In this document: positions 53,972 to 62,084 of the stretch, piece after piece | How positions within the stretch are numbered: position 1 is the stretch's first letter | How the letters are laid out: every line of letters begins with the position of its first letter | DNA from: Chamaelirium japonicum | Lineage: Eukaryota; Streptophyta; Magnoliopsida; Liliales; Melanthiaceae | DNA length: 64,000 nucleotides | Reading direction: 5' to 3' | Assembly (NCBI GenBank): GCA_947650365.1 | Contig: CANTAL010000131.1 | Location: 186,001-250,000 of the forward strand | Notes under the pieces: model-generated | The model's database searches: none | The model's input: only the letters and a program-made list of their open reading frames with translations | Told to the model about the DNA's origin: nothing | Program-made: the position numbers and the translations under genes

Positions 53972-54183
53972 GGATACATTCGTGCGAATGAATTAGAATG
54001 GATCATACGAATGAGTAAGAATGGATCGTACGAATGAAATAGAATGGATTGTACGAATGAATTAGAATGGATCGTACGAATGAATTAGAATGGATCGTGT
54101 GAAAGAATTAGAATGGATTGTATGAATGAATTAGAATAGATCGTATGAATGAATTAGAATGGATCGTACGAAGGAATTAGAAT
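53972..54183 (-). repeat. Higher-order unit, 212 bp, - strand
   Basis: The 235-bp order with one monomer fewer: 28 + 8 x 23 = 212. It ends at GGATACATTCATGCG. Confidence 0.8.
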
Positions 54184-54303
54184 GGATACATTCATGCGAA
54201 TGAATTAGAATGGATCGTTCGAATAAATTAGAATGGATCGTACGAATGAATTAGAATGGATCGTACGAATGAATTAGAATGGATCATACGAATGAATTAG
54301 AAT

Positions 54304-54423
54304 GGATACATTCGTGCGAATGAATTAGAATGGATCATACGAATGAGTAAGAATGGATCGTACGAATGAAATAGAATGGATTGTACGAATGAATTAGAAT
54401 GGATCGTACGAATGAATTAGAAT
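54304..54423 (-). repeat. Higher-order unit, 120 bp, - strand
   Basis: Truncated unit: 28-mer, GAGTAAG, GAAATAG, TTGTACG, GTACG, then the next 28-mer. 28 + 4 x 23 = 120. Confidence 0.8.
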
Positions 54424-54504
54424 GGATACATTCATGCGAATGAATTTGAATGGATCATACGAATGAATTAGAATGGATTGTGCGAATGAATTAGAATGGA
54501 TCAT

Positions 54505-54647
54505 ACGATCCATTCTATTTCATTCGTATGATCCATTCTATTTCATTCGTACGATCCATTCTTACTCATTCGTACGATCCATTCTAATTCATTCGTACAA
54601 TCTATTCTAATTCATTCGTACGATCCATTCTAATTCACTAGCACGAT
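54505..54647 (+). repeat. Satellite block 63, + orientation
   Basis: About six monomers ending in CACTAGCACGATCG. Matches the end of blocks 25 and 35. Confidence 0.9.
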
Positions 54648-54719
54648 CGTATGAATGAATTAGAATGGATCGTACGAATGAAATAGAATGGATAATACGA
54701 ATGAAATAGAATGGATCGT
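54648..54719 (-). repeat. Satellite block 64, recurrent 72-bp inverted segment
   Basis: Third copy of the segment at 21205 and 31610 (two GAAATAG units), here outside the 7.3-kb duplication. It starts CGTATGAATGAATTAG instead of CGTACGAATTAATTAG. The exit is GGATCGTACGATCC. Confidence 0.9.
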
Positions 54720-55060
54720 ACGATCCATTCTAATTCATTCGCACGATCCATTCTAATTCATTCGTATTATCCATTCTAATTCATTCGCACGAATGTATCC
54801 ATTCTAATTCATTCGTACGATCCATTCTAATTCATTCGTACAATCCATTCTATTTCATTCGTACGATCCGTTCTTACTCATTCGTACGATCCATTCTAAT
54901 TCATTCGCACGAATGTATCCATTCTAATTCATTCGTACGATCCATTTTAATTCATTCGTACGATCCATTCTAATTCATTCGTACGATCCATTCTAATTCA
55001 TTCGCACGATCCACTCTAATTCATTTGCACGAATGTATCCATTCTAATTCCTTCGTACGA
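54720..55060 (+). repeat. Satellite block 65, + orientation
   Basis: Matches the first part of blocks 27 and 37 (GTATTATCC, 28-mer, GTACAA, TATTTC, TTACTC, 28-mer). The right edge CTTCGTACGACGAAAG is irregular. Confidence 0.9.
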
Positions 55061-55967
55061 CGAAAGAATTAGAATGGATTGTGCGAATGAATTAGAATGG
55101 ATCGTACGAATGAATTAGAATAGATTGTGCGAATGAATTAGAATGGATCGTACGAATAAATTAGAATGGATCGTACGAATGAATTAGAATGGATCGTACG
55201 AATGAATTAGCAAGGATCGTGCTAATGAGTTAGAATGGAACGTACGAATGAATTAGAATGGATCGTGTGAATGAATTAGAATGGATCGTATGAATGAATT
55301 AGAATGGATCGTACGAATGAATTAGAATTGATCGTACGAATGAATTAGAATGGATCGTATGAATGAATTAGAATGGATCGTGCGAATGAATTAGAATGGA
55401 TCGTACGAATGAATTACAGTGGATACATTCGTGCGAATGAATTAGAATGGATCGTACGAATGAGTAAGAAAGGATCATACGAATGAAATAGAATGGATCG
55501 TACGTATCAATTAGAATGGATACATTCATGGGAATGAATTAGAATGGATCGTACGAAGGAATTAGAATGGATCATACGAAGGAATTCGAATGGATCGTAC
55601 GAATGAATTAGAATGGATACATTCGTGCAAAAGAATTAGAATGGATTGTATGAATGAATTAGAATGGATCGTGCTAATGACTTAGAATGGATCATACGAA
55701 TGAATTTGAATAGATTGTGCGAATGAATTAGAATGGATCGTACGAATGAATTAGAATGGATCGTAATAATGGATCGTACGAATGAAATAGAATGGATCGT
55801 ACGAATGAATTAGCACGGATCGTGCTAATGAATTAGAATGGAACGTACGAATGAATTAGAATAGATTGTGCGACTGAATTAGAATGGATCATACGAATAA
55901 ATTAGTATGGATAAATTCATACGAATGAATTAGAATTGATTGTATGAATGAATTAGATTGGATCTTA
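55061..55967 (-). repeat. Satellite block 66, - orientation
   Basis: Contains TTCATGGG (55526) and GTAATAATGG (55763). The right edge GGATCTTATAAAGATCC is a near-perfect inverted repeat with an AT centre, unlike any other junction here. Confidence 0.9.
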
Positions 55968-56019
55968 TAAAGATCCAATCTAATTCATTCATACGATCCA
56001 TTGTAATTCATTCGCACGA

Positions 56020-56560
56020 ATGTATCCATTCTAATTCATTCGTACGATCCATTCTAATTCATTCATACGATCCATTCTAATTCATTTGCACGAATATATC
56101 CATTCTAATTCATTTGTATGATCCATTCTAATTCATTCGTACGATCCATTCTAATTCATTCGCACAATCTATTCTAATTCATTTGTACGATCAATTCTAA
56201 TTCATTAGCACGATCCATTCTAATTCATTCGCACAAATGAATCCATTCTAATTCATTCGTATAATCCATTCTATTTCATTCGTACGATCCATTCTTACTC
56301 ATTCGTATGATCCATTCTAATTCATACGCACGATCCATTCTAATTCATTCGTACGATCCATTCTATTTCATTCGTACGATCCATTCTTACTCATTCATAC
56401 GATCCATTCTAATTCATTCGCACGAATGTATCCATTCTAATTCATTCATACGATCCATTCTAATTCCTTCGTACGATCCATTCTAATTCCTTCGTACGAC
56501 CCATTATAATTCATTCGTATAATCCATTCTAATTCCTTTGTACGATCCATTCTAATTCAT
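56020..56560 (+). repeat. Second higher-order cassette (ATATATCC-TAGCAC-GAATGAATCC)
   Basis: Order: TTTGCACGAATATATCC, GTATG, GTACG, GCACAATC, GATCAATTC, TTAGCACG, GAATGAATCC 28-mer, GTATAA, TATTTC, TTACTC, then later CCTTCG units and CGACCCATTATA. The same order recurs at 61422-61990 at an offset of about 5.4 kb. Confidence 0.78.
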
Positions 56561-56585
56561 TCCCATGAATGTATCCATTCTAATT

Positions 56586-56930
56586 CATTCGCACGAATGT
56601 ATCCATTCTAATTCACTCGTACGATCCATTCTAATTCATTCATACGATCCATTCTAATTCATTTGCACGAATATATCCATTCTAATTAATTCGTATGATC
56701 CATTCTAATTCATTCATACGATCCATTCTAATTCATTCGCACAATCTATTCTAATTCATTCGTACGATGAATTCTAATTCATTAGCACGATCCATTCTAA
56801 TTCATTGGCACGAATGAATCCATTCTAATTCATTCGTACAATCCATTCTATTTCATTCGTACGATCCATTCTAATTCATTCGTATGATCCATTCTAATTC
56901 ATTCGCACGATCCATTCTAATTCATTCATA
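56586..56930 (+). repeat. Second higher-order cassette, another copy
   Basis: Shares the rare variant CGTACGATGAATTC with 61591 (here 56761), an offset of 4830 bp. Confidence 0.75.
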
Positions 56931-56932
56931 CG

Positions 56933-57110
56933 TTAGAATGGATCATATGAACGAATTAGAATGGATCGTACTTATGAATTAGAGTGGATCGTATGAATGA
57001 ATTAGAATGGATCGTGCGAATGAATTAGAATGGATCGTACGAATGAATTAGAATAAATCGTACGAAGGAATTAGAATGGATCGTACGAATGAATTAGAAT
57101 GGATACATTC
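56933..57110 (-). repeat. Satellite block 68, - orientation
   Basis: About eight monomers. The right edge GGATACATTCAAATTC joins a - 28-mer directly to + sequence. Confidence 0.88.
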
Positions 57111-57278
57111 AAATTCATTCGTACGATCCATTCTAATTCCTTCGTATGATCCATTCTAATTCATTCGCACGATCCATTCTAATTCATTCGCACGATCCAT
57201 TCTAATTCATTCATACGATCCATTCTAATTCATTCATACAATCCATTCTAATTCATTCTAATTTATTCGTACGATCCA
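57111..57278 (+). repeat. Satellite block 69, + orientation
   Basis: About seven monomers with an incomplete CATTCTAATTCATTCTAATTT unit near 57246. The right edge is CGATCCAAGAATTAG. Confidence 0.87.
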
Positions 57279-57300
57279 AGAATTAGAATGGATCGAACGA
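57279..57300 (-). repeat. Satellite block 70, single inverted monomer
   Basis: One - monomer (AGAATTAGAATGGATCGAAC) within + sequence. The exit CGAACGAATGTATCC looks like a 28-mer joint. Confidence 0.83.
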
Positions 57301-59934
57301 ATGTATCCAGTCTAATTCATTCGTACGATCCATTCTAATTCCTTCGTACGTTCCATTCTAATTCCTTCGTACGATCAATTGTATTTCATTCGAATGATCC
57401 ATTCTAATTCCTTCGTACGATCCATTCTAATTCATTCCCATGAATGCGTCCATTCTAATTCATTCGTACGATCCATTCTAATTCATTCACAATCTATTCT
57501 AATTCATTCATACGATCCATTCTAATTCATTCGTACAATTCATTCTAATTCATTCGCACGATCCATTCATATTCATTCATACGATCCATTCTAATTCATT
57601 CGTACGATATTCTAATTCATTCGTACGATCAATTCTGATTCATTCGTACGATCCATTCTAATTCATTCGCACGATCCATTCTAATTCATTCGTACGATCC
57701 ATTCTAATTCATTCGTACGATCCATTCTAATTCATTCGCACGATCCATTCTAATTCATTCATACGATCCAATCTAATTCATAAGTATGATCAATTCTAAT
57801 TCATTCATACGATCCATTCTAATTCATTCGTATGAATGTCTCCATTCTAATTCATTCGTATGATCATTTCTAATTCATTCGCACAATCTATTCTAATTCA
57901 TTCGTACGATCCATTCTAATTCATTCGCACGAATGTATCCATTCTAATTCATTCGTACGATCCATTCTAATTCATTCGCACAATCTATTCTAATTAATTC
58001 GTACGATCCATTCTAATTCATTCGCAGGAATGTATCCATTCTAATTCATTCGTACGATCAATTCTAATTCATTCGTACGATCCATTCTTATTCATTCACA
58101 CGATCCATTCTAATTCATTCGCACGATCTATTCTAATTCATTCATTCAAATTCATTCGTACGATCCATTCTAATTCATTCGTACGATCCATTCTAATTCA
58201 TTCGCACGATCCATTCTAATTCATTCGCACGAATGTATCCATTCTAATTCATTCGTACGATCCATTCTAATTCATTCGCACAATCTATTCTAATTCATTC
58301 ACACGATCCATTCTAATTTATTCGTACGATCCATTCTAATTCATTCGCACGAATGTATCCATTCTAATTCATTCGTACGATCTATTCTAATTCATTCGCA
58401 CAATCCATTCTAATTCATTCGCACGATCCATTCTAATTCATTCATACGATTCATTCTAATTCATTCATACAATCCATTCTAATTCTTTCACACGATCCAT
58501 TCTAATTCATTCGTATGATCCATTCTAATTCATTCGTACAATCAATTCTATTTCATTCGTACGATCCATTCTATTTCATTCGTACGATCCATTCTAATTC
58601 ATTCGTACGATCCATTCTAATTCATTCGCACGATCTATTCTAATTCATTCGTACAATCCATTCTAATTCATTCGCACGATCCATTCTAATTCATTCATAC
58701 GATCCATTCTAATTCATTCATACAATCCATTCTAATTGTTTCACACGATCCATTCTAATTCATTCGTACAATCCATTCTAATTCATTCGTACAATCTATT
58801 CTATTTCATTCGTACGATCCATTCTTACTCATTCGTATGATCCATTCTAATTTATTCGCACGGATGTATCCTTTCTAATTCATTCGGTCGATCCATTCTA
58901 ATTCATTCGCACAATCTATTCTAATTCATTCGCACGAATGTATCCATTCTAAATCATTCGTACGATCCATTCTAATTCATTCATATAATCCATTCTAATT
59001 CATTCGCACGAATGTATCCATTCTAATTCATTCGCACGATCCATTCAAATTCATTCATACGATCCATTCTAATTCATTCATACAATCCATTCTAACTCAT
59101 TCGTATGATCCATTCTAATTCATTCGCACAATCTATTCTAATTCATTCATTCGATCCATTCTAATTCATTCGTACAATCTATTCTAATTCATTCGTACGA
59201 TCCATTCTAATTCATTCGCACGATCAATTCTAATTCATTAGCACGATCCATTCTAATTCATTCGTACAATCTATTCTATTTCATTCGTACGATCCATTCT
59301 TACTCAATCGTATGATCCATTCTAATTCATTTGCACGAATGTATCCATTCTAATTCATTCGTACGATCCATTCTAATTCATTCGCACGATCCATTCTAAT
59401 TCATTAATATGATCCAATCTAATTCATTCATACGATCCATTCTAATTCATTCACACGAATGTATCCATTCGCACAATGTATTCTAATTCATTCGTACAAT
59501 CAATTCTAATTCATTAGCACGATCCATTCTAATTCATTCGTACGATCTATTCTATTTCATTCGTACGATCTATTCTTACTCAATCGTATGATCCATTCTA
59601 ATTCATTCGCACGAATGTATCCATTCTAATTCATTCGTACGATCCATTCTAATTCATTCGCACGAATGTATCCATTCTAATTCATTCGTACGATCTATTC
59701 TAATTCATAAGTACGATCCATTCTAATTCATTCATACGATCCAATCTAATTCATTTGCACGAATATATCCATTATAATTCATTCATACAATCCATTCTAT
59801 TTCATTCGTACGATCCATTCTTACTCATTCGTACGATCCATTCTAATTCATTCGCACGAATATATCCATTCTGATTCATTCGTACGATCTATTCCAAATC
59901 ATTCGTAAGATCCATTCTAATTCACTAGCACGAT
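57301..59934 (+). repeat. Satellite block 71, + orientation
   Basis: 2.6 kb. The right part matches 62.1-64.0 kb. Clipped units occur near 57487 (TTCACAATC), 57607 (CGATATTC) and 58141 (TTCATTCAAATTC). The right edge is CACTAGCACGATCGTACG. Confidence 0.92.
57900..59810 (+). repeat. Segmental duplication spaced 4.2 kb, copy 1 (about 1.9 kb)
   Basis: Matches 62085-64000. Landmarks: GAATGTATCC 57931/62112, AGGAATG 58026/62207, ATTCATTC(A/T)AATTC 58141/62325, the fused TATCCATTCG(C/G)ACAAT 59462/63666, ATAAGTACG 59708/63912. Offsets go from 4181 to 4204, one monomer gained. Confidence 0.87.
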
Positions 59935-61400
59935 CGTACGAATTAATTAGAATGGATCGTGCGAATGAATTAGAATGGATCGTATGAATGAATTAGATTG
60001 GATCGTATGAATGAATTAGAATGAATCGTGCAAATGAATTAGAATGGATCGTATGAATGAATTAGAATGGATCGAACTTATGAATTAGAATGGATCGAAT
60101 GGATCGTACGAATGAATTAGAATGGATAAATTCGTGCGAATGAATTAAAATGGATTGTATGAATGAAATAGATTGGATCGTATAAATAAATTAGAATGGA
60201 TCGTACGTATGAATTAGAATGAATACATTCATGGGAATGAATAAGAATGGATCGTACGAAGGAATTAGAATGGATCATACGAATGAAATAGAATGGACCA
60301 TACAAAGGAATTAGAATGGATCGTACGAAGGAATTAGAATGGATCGTACGAAAGAATTAGAATGGATCGTACGAATGAATTAGAATGGATCGTGCGAATG
60401 AATTTGAATGGATCGTATGAATGAAATAGAATGGATCGTATGAATTAGAATGGATCGTACGAATGAAATAGAATGGATCGTACGAATGAATTAGAAGAGA
60501 TTGTGCGAATGAATTAGAATGGATCATATGAAAGAATTAGAATGGATCGTATGAATGAATTAGAATGGATCGTGCGAATGAATTAGAATGGATCGTACGT
60601 ACGAAGGAATTAGAATGGATCGTACAAATGAATTAGAATAGATTATGCGAATGAATTAGAATGGATCGTATGAATGAATTAGATTGGATCGTATGAATGA
60701 ATTAGAATAGATCGTGCGAATGAATTAGAATGGATCGTACGAATGAATTTGAATGGATACATTCATGCGAACGAATTAGAATGGATCATACGATTGAGTA
60801 AGAATGGATCGTACGAATGAAATAGAATAGATCATATGAATGAATTAGAATGGGTCATGCTAATTAATTAGAATTGATCGTACGAATGAATTAGAATAGA
60901 TTGTGCGAATGAATTAGAATGGATCGTACGATCCATTCTATTTCAGTCATATGATCCATTCTAATTCATTCGTACGATCCATTCTAATTTCTTCGTACGA
61001 TCCATTCTAATTCATACGATCCATTCTATTTCATTCATACGATCCATTCTAATTCATTCGCACGATCCATTCTAATTCATTCATACGATCCATTCTAATT
61101 CATTAGCACGATCCATTCTAATTCATTCGTACGATCCATTCTATTTCATTCGTACGATCCATTCTTACTCATTCGTACGATCCATTCTAATTCATTCGCA
61201 CGAATGTATCCAGATCCATTCTAATTCATTCGCACGATCCATTCTAATTCATTCGCAAGATCCATTCTAATTCATTCGTACAATCCATTCTTATTCATTC
61301 GTACGATCCATTCTAATTCATTCGCACGAATGTATCCATTCTAATTTATTCGTACGATCTATTCTAATTCATTCGTACGATCCATTCTAATTCATTCGTA
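59645..61400. repeat. Segmental duplication, copy 2 (about 1.76 kb)
   Basis: Second copy of 44340-46100, including the + to - switch at 59935 and the - to + switch at 60927. The - block is 994 bp here and 1035 bp in copy 1. Confidence 0.88.
59935..60927 (-). repeat. Satellite block 72, - orientation
   Basis: Partner of block 54: same GGATCGAATGGATC joint, GATAAATTCGTGCG and TTCATGGG marker. The right edge is GGATCGTACGATCC. Confidence 0.92.
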
Positions 61401-61421
61401 CGATCCATTCTAATTCATTCG

Positions 61422-61990
61422 CACGAATGTATCCATTCTAATTCATTCGTACGATCCATTCTAATTCATTCATATGATCCATTCTAATTCATTTGCACGA
61501 ATATATCCATTCTAATTAATTCGTATGATCCATTCTAATTCATTCATACGATCCATTCTAATTCATTCGCACAATCTATTCTAATTTATTCGTACGATGA
61601 ATTCTAATTCATTAGCACGATCCATTCTAATTCATTCGCACGAATGAATCCATTCTAATTCATTCGTACAATCCATTCTATTTCATTCGTATGATCCATT
61701 CTTACTCATTCGTACGATCCATTCTAATTCATTCGCACGATCCATTCTAATTCATTCGTACGATCCATTCTATTTCATTCGTACGATCCATTCTTACTCA
61801 TTCGTGCGATCCATTCTAATTCATTCGCACGAATGTATCCATTCTAATTCATTCGTCCGATCCATTCTAATTCCTTCATACGATCCATTCTAATTCATTC
61901 GTACGATCCATTCTAATTCCTTTGTACGACCCATTATATTTCATTCGTACGATCCATTCTAATTCCTTTGTACGACCCATTATATTTCAT
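61422..61990 (+). repeat. Second higher-order cassette, right-hand copy
   Basis: Copy of the 56020-56560 run: ATATATCC 28-mer (61498), GATGAATTC, TTAGCACG, GAATGAATCC, GTACAA, TATTTC, TTACTC, CCTTCATACG, CCTTTGTACGACCC. Confidence 0.76.
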
Positions 61991-62084
61991 TCGTACGATC
62001 CATTCTAATTCATTCGCACAATCTATTCTAATTCATTCGTACGGTCCATTCTAATTAATACATACGATCCATTCTAATTCATTC

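Larger units (their letters stand above)
53225..54504 (-). repeat. Satellite block 62, - orientation
   Basis: 1.3 kb with two higher-order units and a repeated run about 332 bp apart (ATCATACGAATG at 53951 and 54283). The right edge is GGATCATACGATCC. Confidence 0.92.
55968..56932 (+). repeat. Satellite block 67, + orientation
   Basis: Contains two runs of the ATATATCC-TAGCAC cassette 577 bp apart (CGAATATATC at 56091 and 56668). The right edge CATACGTTAGAATGG is abrupt. Confidence 0.9.

Noticed and set aside
60117..60305. 62-codon - strand frame
   Set aside because: Duplicate of the sequence type at 44.8 kb within the 15.3-kb-spaced copies. No coding signal beyond the repeat.
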